Source: Macrostomum hystrix (taxonomy: Eukaryota > Platyhelminthes > Macrostomidae). Taken from it: DNA of 64,000 nucleotides. The stretch is from NCBI GenBank assembly GCA_950097015.1, contig CATNEN010000034.1, forward strand, positions 4,620,001-4,684,000, given 5' to 3'. Both the position numbers and the translations under genes were made by a program. Positions 35,201 through 43,000 of this stretch are shown one piece after another. Every line of letters begins with the position of its first letter. Within the stretch, counting starts at the first letter, position 1. The notes under the pieces are model-generated. The model worked only from the letters and a program-made list of their open reading frames with translations. It was not told the origin of the DNA and made no database searches.

Positions 35201-37639
35201 TTCTCCTGCCTTTGTTGCTCTCTCTCTCAATTCTATAGAAGATTACTCCTGACGCTCTCTTCACACTTTTTGGTACGTCTGTTTACTTTTTGCTTCTAAC
35301 CTTGCCTTGCTACTAATAGTATTGAATATCGGCACTTAGCAATAATTTATTTAAAATGTTCTTTGTAGTTAGCAATTTAGCTTTTCTTCTTAACTTTCTT
35401 TTCCGAATCTATACCCAGAGTGTTTGTGCTTGCCTACATACCTGCTAGAACAGCGTCTGTTGCTTATTTTAGCCAGAAAAATAGTAGTTGTTATATTTTA
35501 ATCGAAAAAGTGCATGCAGACAAAGCATTTTCCATCGAGCTAGAGTTCAGTATACTGTTTATTAATTAAATTTTTATGTGCGTCTAGTTAGAAACTACTC
35601 ATTTGATTATTTTAATATGGATACTCATAAGTAGTATCACTGGCTGTACGCTTGAAAACCGAATTAATTTAGTAGTTTGTCTTCAGTCCAATAGTTGGGT
35701 CACAGAAAGCCAGACATTAATCATTCATAATAGTATTTATAATTATGGCGAAGGGATGCGAGAAAAATTCGAAGAAATTTTATAACAACGCCAGAAAATT
35801 TATCCTAATTACTGGCGTCCCATTTCCTCCTGTGTGTTGGCGCTTGCGTAACGGTTTAAAATGCACCAATGTTGCGTTGCTGTATAAATTTCTAAATTAC
35901 ATGTTACACACGTTGCTGAGGCACCGTTTTTTACAATAAATTTTGACACTATATGCACGCGTAATGAAAAGCGCATTGTACTTGGTACGTGTACTAATGT
36001 GAGCTTTTGCGAGTTGACTTTGATCAAGCGCTTAATTAAAGCGAATAGCATTAACACGTTGCGTTAACAAATAATTATGATGCAATTCACTACATATCCA
36101 CCAACGAGCCCTGCATTTCACACCTCTACCCTAACAGATAAAGCAAAAAGACCCAGCGTTTCACACCTCTACCCTAACAGATAAAGCAAAAAGACCCTGC
36201 ATTTCACACCTCTACCCTAGCAGATAAAGCAAAAAGACCCAGCGTTTCACACCTCTACCCTAACAGATAAAGCAAAAAGACCCAGCGTTTCACACCTCTA
36301 CCCTAACAGATAAAGCAAAAAGACCCAGCGTTTCACACCTCTACCCTAACAGATAAAGCAAAAAGACCCAGCGTTTCATACCTCTACCCTAACAGATAAA
36401 GCAAAAAGACCCAGCATTTCACACCTCTACCCTAACAGATAAAGCAAAAAGACCCAGCATTTCACACCTCTACCCTAACAGATAAAGCAAAAAGACCCAG
36501 CGTTTCACACCTGCACCCTCAAAGTGCAGGCATCTACTCTGACACTCTAAAATCAACAGAAGCCAATAGAAGCCTTTCCCTGCCCAATTACTCATTTACC
36601 TACAGGCGTTTATGGAGATGTACAGCGGGTGAAGATCATGTACAACAAGAAGGACAACGCACTTATCCAGTTTACGGACGCCAACCAGGCCCAGCAGGCG
36701 CTGCAGAATCTCAACGGCGTGAGGCTGTTCGGCCGGCCGCTGAAGATCGCCTTCAGCCGGCACGCCCAGGTTGCCCTGCCCAAGGAGGGCGCCGACGCCG
36801 GCCTGACGAAGATCTTCACCAGCAGTCCGCTGCACAGGTTCAAGAAGCCGCACTCGAAGAACTTTCAGAACATCTTCCCGCCGTCGCAGATTCTGCATCT
36901 GAGCAACATCCCACAGGAGGTGCCCGAGGATAGGATCAAGACCATCTTCAATGAGTTCGGCTTTAACGTGGTCGCCATAAAGTTTTTTCAGTGAGTCCGG
37001 ATGCATGTGTAGTCCAAGCAATTTTTTATTGACTCCCCTTATCTGCCTCTCTCAGAAACAAAACAAAACTTCATTGCTGTGTACAAACTTTTTCAACAAA
37101 TAAAAATATCTATTTTCTAAAGGAGGTTCGAAAAATATCGTTTCTAACCTCATCTCTCAGAATCAGTATCACTCAGAATTCTCACCTGCCATACGAGTAT
37201 CACTCAGAATTCTCACCTGCCATACGAGTATCACTCAGAATTCTCACCTGCCATACGAGTATCAATCAGAATTCTCACTTGCCATACGAGTATCAATCAG
37301 AATTCTCACCTGCCATACGAGTATCAATCAGAATTCTCACCTGCCATACGAGTATCAATCAGAATTCTCACCTGTCATACGAGTATCAATCAGACAGTTC
37401 TTTATGCCTTTTACTTTTCTGCTACAGGAAGGAGAAGAAGATGGCTTTGGTCCAGATGCCCTCAGTGGAGGATAGCGTGATTGCTCTGATCGTAAGTAGG
37501 GGCAGTTTTAATTGCCGTTTTGTCAAACTTCACACTGTGGTGAACAAACCAATATTTTATTACTTTCTAGAAGCTACACAACTATCAGTTGAGCGCCAAT
37601 TATCACCTCAGAGTCAGCTTCAGCAAGTCCGTCATCTGA
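23128..37639 (+). CDS. PTBP1: Polypyrimidine tract-binding protein (PTBP/hnRNP I family), 14 joined exons
   Basis: An RNA-binding splicing regulator of the nucleus that binds CU-rich pre-mRNA and often represses exons. Joined exons: 23128-23280, 23778-23930, 27450-27584, 28533-28667, 30333-30384, 30963-31021, 31489-31663, 33239-33325, 33420-33467, 33857-33990, 35239-35272, 36606-36990, 37428-37491, 37571-37639. All junctions are GT-AG and all phases agree, giving 560 aa (human PTBP1 is about 530-557). Four RRMs are visible: RRM1 from about residue 66 (VVHIRNVP), RRM2 from about 173 (VLRVIVENL), RRM3 from about 367 (SILLVSNL) and RRM4 from about 458 (ILHLSNIP). The family signature [17 protein letters not shown] between RRM3 and RRM4 is intact, and the end (VSFSKSVI) matches vertebrate VSFSKSTI. 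The start is the exon 2 ATG; exon 1 at 17,125 could extend it. Symbol is by family; paralogue is not decided. Confidence 0.95.
23300..23766. repeat. Minisatellite filling PTBP intron 2, 16-bp unit, about 29 copies
   Basis: The unit is CTGAATGACCCGAAAT with many single-base variants. It occupies nearly the whole 497-nt intron between exons 2 and 3, leaving only about 20 nt at the donor and about 11 nt at the acceptor (AACTTCTCAG). The minus strand is open across it, which is an artefact of the repeat. Confidence 0.95.
23778..23930 (+). CDS. PTBP1: PTBP exon 3 (RRM1, first part)
   Basis: 51 codons, phase 0 at both ends, acceptor CTTCTCAG and donor CAA|GTAAGT. Encodes the linker and the first half of RRM1, with VVHIRNVP as the RNP2 strand and the [19 protein letters not shown] segment that matches the vertebrate LGLPFGKVTNLL...KGKNQ. 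Confidence 0.95.
23931..26657. other. PTBP intron 3, unique part
   Basis: Long intron between the two halves of RRM1. Apart from the transposon-derived array at 26,658-27,362 and a short (CA)n at about 26,318-26,352, I recognise nothing. Open frames such as 25,840-26,256 (138 codons) have no domain and no splice logic. Confidence 0.6.
26318..26352. repeat. CA microsatellite
   Basis: Interrupted (CA)n dinucleotide tract in PTBP intron 3. Confidence 0.8.
26658..27362 (-). mobile_element. Expanded hAT-type MITE in PTBP intron 3 (contains CU-rich array)
   Basis: The left flank of the array (CAGATG, GGCC, AATCCGACC, CTTCCAGCACCTAC in order) matches, in reverse orientation, the 3' half of the intact MITE at 46,389-46,647. 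The right flank (GTCTTTTAG then TATCTTTACCCCACCAG) matches the MITE's other end. The ends have drifted, so the terminal repeats and target duplication are not clean. The internal 16-bp repeat has grown from about six copies in the intact element to about 36 here. Confidence 0.65.
26742..27328. repeat. CU-rich minisatellite, 16-bp unit, about 36 copies
   Basis: The unit is TCTCATCTCTCCCCTG on the sense strand of the PTBP pre-mRNA. Each copy holds UCUCAUCUCUCC, close to the CU-rich motifs that PTB family proteins bind. It ends about 120 nt upstream of exon 4. Plus-strand open frames of 228 and 62 codons over it are repeat artefacts. Confidence 0.95.
27450..27584 (+). CDS. PTBP1: PTBP exon 4 (RRM1, second part)
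   Basis: 45 codons, phase 0 to phase 0, acceptor TGATTTCAG and donor CCG|GTTAGT. Encodes [18 protein letters not shown], then [19 protein letters not shown], matching the vertebrate RRM1 end (IYIQFSNHKELKT). The donor has T instead of A at +3, so it is weaker than its neighbours. Confidence 0.95.
27898..28244 (-). mobile_element. tRNA-derived SINE, minus orientation
   Basis: Read on the minus strand it starts GGGGTCAGTGGCTGAGCGG, with a tRNA-like A box (TGGCTGAGCGG) and a B box (GAGTTCGATTCC) about 40 nt further on. These are RNA polymerase III promoter elements. The body and 3' end (CCGCAGCCCTCCTG) match the better copy at 40,207-40,573. It sits in PTBP intron 4. Plus-strand open frames over it are shadows. 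A clean target duplication is not visible. Confidence 0.9.
28533..28667 (+). CDS. PTBP1: PTBP exon 5 (RRM2 start)
   Basis: 45 codons, phase 0 at both ends, acceptor AATCCACAG and donor AAG|GTATGA. An Ala/Ser-rich linker is followed by [20 protein letters not shown], the first strand and helix of RRM2 (vertebrate VLRIIVENLFYPVTLDVLHQ). Confidence 0.95.
28989..29905 (-). mobile_element. CU-rich array in PTBP intron 5, derived from the same hAT MITE
   Basis: About 50 copies of TCTCATCTCTCCCCTG and 17-bp variants run from about 29,046 to 29,890. The left flank (AAATCCGACCC, TTCCAACACCTAC, TTCTCAT) matches the region just outside the repeat in the intact MITE at 46,389-46,647 and in the intron 3 copy. 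The outer terminal repeat is missing on this side. Plus-strand frames of 278 and 228 codons are repeat artefacts. Confidence 0.7.
29957..30320 (+). repeat. Three tandem copies of a 119-bp unit carrying the exon 6 acceptor region
   Basis: The sequence CTCGCCGCAGCTTTTTGTAC and the roughly 100 bp after it occur at 29,971, 30,090 and 30,209 (position of the GCAG), and the real exon 6 acceptor is the fourth member at 30,329. Each copy keeps an AG preceded by TTTGTAATTTGCCTC, so each is a decoy 3' splice site. The exon-like part has diverged (CTTTTTGTACTTC against ATTTTTTCTCGCTTC). Confidence 0.9.
30333..30384 (+). CDS. PTBP1: PTBP exon 6 (RRM2)
   Basis: 52 nt, phase 0 to phase 1, acceptor CTCGCCCGCAG and donor A|GTAAGC. 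Encodes [17 protein letters not shown], the RRM2 helix-strand segment (vertebrate IFSKFGTVLKIITFTKN). Confidence 0.95.
30963..31021 (+). CDS. PTBP1: PTBP exon 7 (RRM2)
   Basis: 59 nt, phase 1 to phase 0, acceptor CCTTTTGCAG and donor CTG|GTGAGT. Encodes [20 protein letters not shown], matching NQFQALLQYADPVSAQHAKL of the vertebrate protein. Confidence 0.95.
31489..31663 (+). CDS. PTBP1: PTBP exon 8 (RRM2 end and linker)
   Basis: 175 nt, phase 0 to phase 1, acceptor ACTTTTTAG and donor G|GTAATA. Encodes [18 protein letters not shown], then [14 protein letters not shown], the most conserved stretch after RRM2, and the start of the Pro-rich RRM2-RRM3 linker. The donor is followed within 8 nt by a G-rich tandem array. 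Confidence 0.95.
31672..32085. repeat. G-rich minisatellite, 19-bp unit, about 22 copies, next to a 5' splice site
   Basis: The unit is GTGCCGTCTGGGGTGGTGG with variants carrying TTGTGG. It starts 8 nt after the exon 8 donor. The sense strand carries repeated GGGG, GG and GGG runs that could act as splicing enhancers or fold into G-quadruplexes in the pre-mRNA. All three plus frames are open (173, 186, 123 codons), which is a repeat effect. Confidence 0.95.
32086..33238. other. PTBP intron 8, remainder
   Basis: Unique intronic sequence after the G-rich array. It ends in a moderate acceptor (CCATCTTTTGTGACAG). No gene or element is recognised. Confidence 0.5.
33239..33325 (+). CDS. PTBP1: PTBP exon 9 (linker between RRM2 and RRM3)
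   Basis: 87 nt, phase 1 at both ends, acceptor TTTTGTGACAG and donor G|GTGAGC. Encodes a hydrophobic, Pro/Gly-containing linker ([13 protein letters not shown]). Sequence here is not conserved with vertebrates, but phase, splice sites and position fit. Confidence 0.85.
33420..33467 (+). CDS. PTBP1: PTBP exon 10 with two in-frame donors 21 nt apart
   Basis: 48 nt from acceptor TTCATTTTAG. The long form ends before GTACGT (33,468) and the short form before GTGAGT (33,447); both leave phase 1, so the choice adds or removes seven residues (EFVDPSG region). The upstream GTGAGT is the closer match to consensus. Linker exon, not conserved in sequence. Confidence 0.75.
33560..33745. repeat. Degenerate short repeat in PTBP intron 10
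   Basis: Four imperfect copies of a motif like CTCCTATTGGCTGAGAGCA are spaced at about 40-50 bp. They contain ATTGG (CCAAT-type) boxes, but the intronic setting makes a promoter role unlikely. Confidence 0.5.
33857..33990 (+). CDS. PTBP1: PTBP exon 11 (linker and start of RRM3)
   Basis: 134 nt, phase 1 to phase 0, donor GAG|GTGAGT. Encodes a Met/Ser/Gln-rich linker, then [13 protein letters not shown], the first strand of RRM3. The acceptor is set by phase: CGACAG at 33,856, or TACAG at 33,865, which would drop three residues. Both lack a good pyrimidine tract. The earlier ATCAG at 33,812 gives a stop at once. Confidence 0.85.
34530..34635. repeat. Short degenerate repeat with GTACATA motifs
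   Basis: Six or so imperfect copies of a roughly 17-bp unit such as CATACTCAAATGTGCAT in the intron upstream of the 34-nt PTBP exon. Too degenerate for a clean copy count. Confidence 0.5.
35199..35238 (+). promoter_or_regulatory. CU-rich tract and 3' splice site before the 34-nt exon
   Basis: The 40 nt before the exon include CTTCTCCTGCCTTTG and GCTCTCTCTCTCAATTC before the AG. CUCUCU and UCUUC-type motifs are the classic PTB-binding sites, and here they cover the pyrimidine tract of the exon that must be included to make full-length PTB. A second pyrimidine block (CTTTTCTTCTTAACTTTCTT, from 35,381) lies downstream, about 108 nt after the exon, so the exon is flanked on both sides. Confidence 0.7.
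35239..35272 (+). CDS. PTBP1: PTBP exon 12, conserved 34-nt regulated exon (RRM3)
   Basis: Exactly 34 nt, phase 0 to phase 1, acceptor TTCTATAG and donor G|GTACGT. Encodes [12 protein letters not shown] together with the next exon, aligned to RVTPQSLFILFG in vertebrates. The vertebrate exon at this place (PTBP1 exon 11, PTBP2 exon 10) is also 34 nt and is skipped under PTB control. Skipping here joins exon 11 to exon 13 out of frame and gives a TGA at 36,630-36,632 after eight codons, far upstream of the next exon junction, so the message should be a target of nonsense-mediated decay. Confidence 0.93.
36099..36512. repeat. Minisatellite, 43-bp unit, about 10 copies, with repeated acceptor-like sites
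   Basis: Units contain CAGATAAAGCAAAAAGACCC and then TTTCACACCTCTACCCTAA. The pyrimidine stretch followed by ACAG at the unit boundary resembles a 3' splice site, so the array places about ten decoy acceptors in the 0.5 kb before PTBP exon 13. Confidence 0.95.
36606..36990 (+). CDS. PTBP1: PTBP exon 13 (most of RRM3, linker, start of RRM4)
   Basis: 385 nt, phase 1 to phase 2, acceptor CATTTACCTACAG and donor CA|GTGAGT. Encodes [20 protein letters not shown] of RRM3, the [20 protein letters not shown] linker and [10 protein letters not shown], then [20 protein letters not shown] of RRM4. It is the largest and most conserved exon, with GC-rich third positions. The minus-strand frames across it are shadows. 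Confidence 0.97.
37163..37395. repeat. Minisatellite, 31-bp unit, about 7.5 copies
   Basis: Units hold CATACGAGTATCACTCAGAA followed by TTCTCACCTGC. Lies in PTBP intron 13 and ends about 32 nt before exon 14, whose acceptor tract (CTTTTACTTTTCTGCTACAG) is intact. Confidence 0.95.
37428..37491 (+). CDS. PTBP1: PTBP exon 14 (RRM4)
   Basis: 64 nt, phase 2 to phase 0, donor ATC|GTAAGT. Encodes [20 protein letters not shown], the RRM4 RNP1 strand and helix (vertebrate KDRKMALIQMGSVEEAVQAL). Confidence 0.95.
37571..37639 (+). CDS. PTBP1: PTBP exon 15 (C-terminus and stop)
   Basis: Acceptor TTACTTTCTAG; 22 codons and TGA at 37,637-37,639. Ends [12 protein letters not shown], as in vertebrates ([12 protein letters not shown]). 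The preceding intron is only 79 nt. Confidence 0.96.
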   Translation, partial: KLHNYQLSANYHLRVSFSKSVI

Positions 37640-39006
37640 CAACCCGGGCCTTCGTGTGAGCGAGTTGCCAGCGGCCAATAATTAATAGTTTATTACTTGA
37701 TCTTTTAGTTTTTTTGTATTTATTAAGTCCTAAAAGCAGCTTGAAGTGCCTACTGCAAGTAGAGTGTGTCAGCTATCAAAAATCATAACTGATTTGAAAT
37801 TTAGGCATCTCCGGAACTGGATAAAGTGCGTTGTAGTGTCTTTTGTAAAGAAAATTTGTCCCTTTCATAGACTGTGTTTTTTATTTGTTGTCAATTGCTG
37901 TTGTGTAACTTTTAAATTCAGTCCAACGGCCATGCAAACGAGTTGTCTAGGCTTTTTTTAAATCACCGATAAATTATGACGAGTTTATTTTCAGAGAAAA
38001 GAAAAAACTGCTTAATTGCCTGCAAAGCCGAATAATTGTGTCGTTAAAACTTGCGGTTAATTCATTTTAATTGTCTTTTTTAACTGTCGCATTTGATCAA
38101 AACGATTTAAATGATGAATTATCGTATTTTAGATGTGGACTTCGCATAGCTTTCCTGTTGTTGAGCAACTTCTGACAATTGCATCTAAGAATGTCTAAGA
38201 AAATCTGTTGTGTCCTCTGAGCATCGCGCTGTGCACTTTAAAAGTGCATTGATCTGATTCTACGAGACTTTGTGAATATCTATAAAACATTATTTAGCAT
38301 CTCCTGTTGCACAAGTTCACAGCAATGCACTTTAGGTAATTAACTTTAAGCAGAATTGACAAATATTCAAAGAAATCCAGTTTCACTGAGTTTGCACCAA
38401 CTGCTGCCACAGTGCTTCAGTTGCCTTGTGATGCTGCTCTGCTTTATTGAACTCAATTTGTTCCCAAGTTTTGTTCCCAAGTTTGATTTCCTGCCGTTAA
38501 AGCGGCTTTTTTGCTACCGACCGAGCGCTAAGTCTTTGTCCTCAACAATTCACCCGAGAGGCCTTAGGTTATTATTATAAATTATTTTTACCTGTTGAGC
38601 TTCGCGCGTCTAATTGTATATCTGATTTCCGTGCAATTCATTCGCTCCCCCCACCACAAGGAATTTTGACACATTTGACACATTTGACACCTGACACAGC
38701 GATGACAAATGTCGGAAGCCTATACCCCGAACCCAAATTTATCTGCACCGATTTTATTGGCTGTTATTGTAGACACGATCCGATACAAAGGACTAAAATT
38801 TCTACCTTTTTGTTCGTCGTGAAAATGTGTCAAAAATATTTGGTAAAAAATGTGCGCAACTGCCTGAAGCGAAATAAATTATCAAGATGAAAATTTTCCG
38901 CTTCGATGTCAACTGATTGGCTATTAGCACTGAAACTCAAGCAGTTCGTTGTCTTTGTTTTTCTAGCACTACTGTTTTATATGATTCTGAACTTTAGCCA
39001 GACGTC
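37640..39006 (+). other. PTBP 3' UTR and downstream flank
   Basis: AT-rich sequence with T-rich tracts, as expected for a 3' UTR. The first AATAAA after the stop is at 38,873-38,878, so the UTR may be over 1.2 kb unless a variant signal nearer the stop is used. No other gene is seen. Confidence 0.45.
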
Positions 39007-39695
39007 AGTCACTGCAGCAGAGCTCATCTCAGCCAGTCAGTCACTGCAGCAGAGCTCATCTCACCCAGTCAGTCACTGCAGCAGAGCTCATCTCAGCCAG
39101 TCAGTCACTGCAGCAGAGCTCATCTCACCCAGTCAGTCACTGCAGCAGAGCTCATCTCAGCCAGTCAGTCACTGCAGCAGAGCTCATCTCAGCCAGTCAG
39201 TCACTGCAGCAGAGCTCATCTCAGCCAGTCAGTCACTGCAGCAGAGCTCATCTCACCCAGTCAGTCACTGCAGCAGAGCTCATCTCACCCAGTCAGTCAC
39301 TGCAGCAGAGCTCATCTCAGCCAGTCAGTCACTGCAGCAGAGCTCATCTCACCCAGTCAGTCACTGCAGCAGAGCTCATCTCACCCAGTCAGTCACTGCA
39401 GCAGAGCTCATCTCAGCCAGTCAGTCACTGCAGCAGAGCTCATCTCAGCCAGTCAGTCACTGCAGCAGAGCTCATCTCAGCCAGTCAGTCACTGCAGCAG
39501 AGCTCATCTCAGCCAGTCAGTCACTGCAGCAGAGCTCATCTCAGCCAGTCAGTCACTGCAGCAGAGCTCATCTCAGCCAGTCAGTCACTGCAGCAGAGCT
39601 CATCTCAGCCAGTCAGTCACTGCAGCAGAGCTCATCTCAGCCAGTCAGTCACTGCAGCAGAGCTCATCTCAGCCAGTCAGTCACTGCAGTCATGC
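39007..39695. repeat. Minisatellite, 32-bp unit, about 21 copies
   Basis: Units hold GTCACTGCAGCAGAGCTCAT followed by CTCAGCCAGTCA (or CTCACCCAGTCA). It lies between the converging ends of PTBP (+) and IFT80 (-). The plus-strand frame of 266 codons over it is a repeat artefact. Confidence 0.96.
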
Positions 39696-39949
39696 AAAGC
39701 ATCTAATATGATTAAATGATTGTCCAAGAGAGTCAGAATTATGTTGTAATAAGCAGATTAGAATAAGCAGTTTGATAAAGAAACATGATCACCTGACAAC
39801 TATCATTGTATTTGTATCTCTCAGAACCAAAAGTTTCAGTTTAGAGCAGGTCAGTGAATAGTTTTGGAATGTCTGTCAGCATTTGCTCATAGCAACTGAA
39901 GTTATACGTCCAGCGTCCGCCTGTGGCACACTCGCATTTTCAACGAGTT

Positions 39950-40072
39950 CTACTTCCCAGGCCGTCTGGCCGCAGTTCCAGAGGCGGGGCCAGCGCCACC
40001 AGAAGGCCGCTCGCGCTCATTCTTGTACTCGGTCTCCACCTTCTTTTGCACCTCCTCCCAGGATGGCACGGC
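39950..40072 (-). CDS. IFT80: IFT80 exon 3 (C-terminus)
   Basis: 40 codons and TAG at 39,952-39,950; acceptor CTTCATTTGCCAG. Encodes AVPSWEEVQKKVETEYKNER and then a low-complexity Pro/Gly/Ala/Arg tail, in line with the human DWEKIKAKIEMEITKERE followed by a low-complexity end. The overlapping plus-strand frame is a shadow. Confidence 0.92.
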   Translation of the reverse strand, partial: AVPSWEEVQKKVETEYKNERERPSGGAGPASGTAARRPGK

Positions 40073-43000
40073 CTGGCAAATGAAGGATAACGGAAAGGGA
40101 ATTTTCAATAGCCGTACTCCAAGAAGACTGGAGTCTTACTCAACAGTAGCGCACTGTAAAAAGTACACTGCACATCAGCCAACCCCCCTGAGTTTGACGA
40201 TAGGCAGGGCTGAGTGGCAGGGTGGTCAAACGCGTTTGCCTCTCGCACCAAGGTCCCTGAGCTCGATTCCGCGGCGAGGCCACATTTATTTAGGGCGCAG
40301 CCGCGGAGAGAAGGCTTGGGGGCTTGTCGTGCAATTTACGCCCTTGAGGGTCAACCTCCAAGACAAAGTGAGAGTGTACACTGCCTGACGATCAGAAAGT
40401 CAGGGCAGATATACACACCTGTGTGAGCGTGTGCCTGCCTACGGTATCTGTGTGCGGGAGTCAGCGAAATGGGCAGAAGTGCCTCCTTGCTGGCTGCGGG
40501 TCTAGTGTCACTAAATGATGTGCCATTGACCGCAGCCCTCCTGAAATAAATAATAATAGTATTATATTATTACTGACGATAGGCAATTAGAAAATGGTTA
40601 ATTGTCCACCTCAGATCCACGAGCTAATAGGGAATATCACTCACCTGGCGAATTACAACCCTTTGTTCACAAACAAATCTCGTCAGTTAAAGAATTTTTA
40701 AAACCCCAGAGCTATAAGATAATCACTAAGCAGCTTAGCAAAATCGGTTTGCACATTCAAAAGCATTAAAAGGCCAAATATCCCAGTTTCTCACTTCTTC
40801 TGCCAGTTGTTTAAACTTTGGCAGCGTTTCCTTGCGGCCAACTCGCTCCAGAAATTGGCGCCGATAAGCCAGCACAATGTCCACATGCGCTCGGTGCTTC
40901 TGAGCCAGGTCCAGAGCTCGCTCCCAGCTGTAGAGGCCCAGGTGAAGCATGATTGCACGGAACAGCAGACCTGCCTGCACTAGCAGGCCCTCTGCATCCT
41001 GAACGTTGCCAGACAGCAGAAGCATCTCGGCGTTGCTGGCCTCTTTAAGCGGCAACGACCGGATGTACTGGATGTACTCAACTTTGTCCGGCTCGGCGAT
41101 GGCAGCGAACGCCGTCTCCGCGGTGTCCAGATCCCGTTTGGCGATGCTCATCGCAGCCAGCACCGCCCAGAGAATTTCATCGTCGACGAAGTGGCAGAGC
41201 TTGATGGCTTCGCGCCACTTGCCGACAGCCGCGTAGCCGTGTAAAGTGCACGGATAGGGCGAGATGCTGACCGTCACAGGCGAGCCGTCCGACTTGCGGA
41301 CCGCGATGGATCGGCCGAGGAAGCCGACAAGCTGCGGACTCTTGCCGAACTCGATTGCCGCGTCCCGCTCGTAGACGGTTCGCCGAACCAGGGCGGCGTC
41401 CTGCAGCGCCGCAGCGGGGTAATAGTACACTAGCAGCTTGTTTCCAGCCAGACAGGCCAGCATGTTGGCGTCGCTGTTCCAACGCATGGACTCAACCATG
41501 GTTCCAATCTTAGCCACTCGGCGCTGGCCACCGTAGGTGCGAACCTGGATAAGCCACATATTTTCATCTATGTGTTCTTCTTTAAGCATTTAAGCACAGG
41601 AATTATGTTGAAACGCGTTTCAAAACATATCTACGCAGAAGATATGGCATAGAGTTTTAGGGACGTATTTATTTAGATCCAGATGGCCGAAGGCCCTCTA
41701 AATCTGGCTGTACTGAATCTGGTACTAAATTATCTACTACTAATAAGCCAGTACTAAATCTGGCTGTACTGAATCTGGTACTAAATTATCCAGTACTAAA
41801 TCTGGCTGTATCTCAGGATAAATCCCTAAAAATTACTGCATCTAGAGTTAATCCCTCAATCTGGCAGTACCTAGGGATAAAACCTTCAACATGACTGATT
41901 CTAGGGATAAATCCCTCAACATGACTGATTCTAGGGATAAATCCCTCAACATGACCGATTCTAGGGATAAATCCCTCAACATGACTGATTCTAGGGATAA
42001 ATCCCTCAACATGACTGATTCTAGGGATAAATCCCTCAACATGACCGATTCTAGGGATAAATCCCTCAACATGACTGATTCTAGGGATAAATCCCTCAAC
42101 ATGACTGATTCTAGGGATAAATCCCTCAACATGACTGATTCTAGGGATAAATCCCTCAACATGACTGATTCTAGGGATAAATCCCTCAACATGACTGATT
42201 CTAGGGATAAATCCCTCAACATGACTGATTCTAGGGATAAATCCCTCAAAATGACTGATTCTAGGATAAATCCCTCAACATGACTGATTCTAGGGATAAA
42301 TCCCTCAACATGACTGATTCTAGGGATAAAACCTTCAACATGACTGATTCTAGGGATAAATCCCTCAACATGACTGATTCTAGGGATAAATCCCTCAACA
42401 TGACTGATTCTAGGATAAATCCCTCAACATGACTGATTCTAGGGATAAATCCCTCAACATGACTGATTCTAGGGATATATCCCTCAACATGACTGATTCT
42501 AGGATATATCCCTCAACATGACTGATTCTAGGGATAAATCCCTCAACATGACTGATTCTAGGGATAAATCCCTCAACATGACTGATTCTAGGGATAAATC
42601 CCTCAACATGACTGATTCTAGCGATAAATCCCTCAACATGACTGATTCTAGGGATAAATCCCTCAACATGACTGATTCTAGGGATAAATCCCTCAACATG
42701 ACTGATTCTAGGGATAAATCCCTCAACATGACTGATTCTAGCGATAAATCCCTCAACATGACTGATTCTAGGGATAAATCTCTCAAGTCCAGCGCATGGA
42801 CTCAACCATGGTGCCAATCGTGGCCACTGGACGCTGGCCACCTTAAATGCGAACCTGAGTAGCCATATATTTTCAAAAATGTGTTCTTCTTTAACGCAAG
42901 TAAGCATAGGAACTATATTGAAACGCGTTTCCAACACGTATCTGCTTCACAGTTCTGATCCATGACTTTTCATGATGTTTACTTACTCCAGAATTAGCCT

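Noticed and set aside
36596-37021. 141-codon minus frame
   Set aside because: A shadow of the GC-rich PTBP exon 13 on the other strand.
41861-42787. Homing-endonuclease-like site TAGGGATAA in each 30-bp unit
   Set aside because: Only the first nine bases agree with the I-SceI site; the rest differs, and no endonuclease gene is present.
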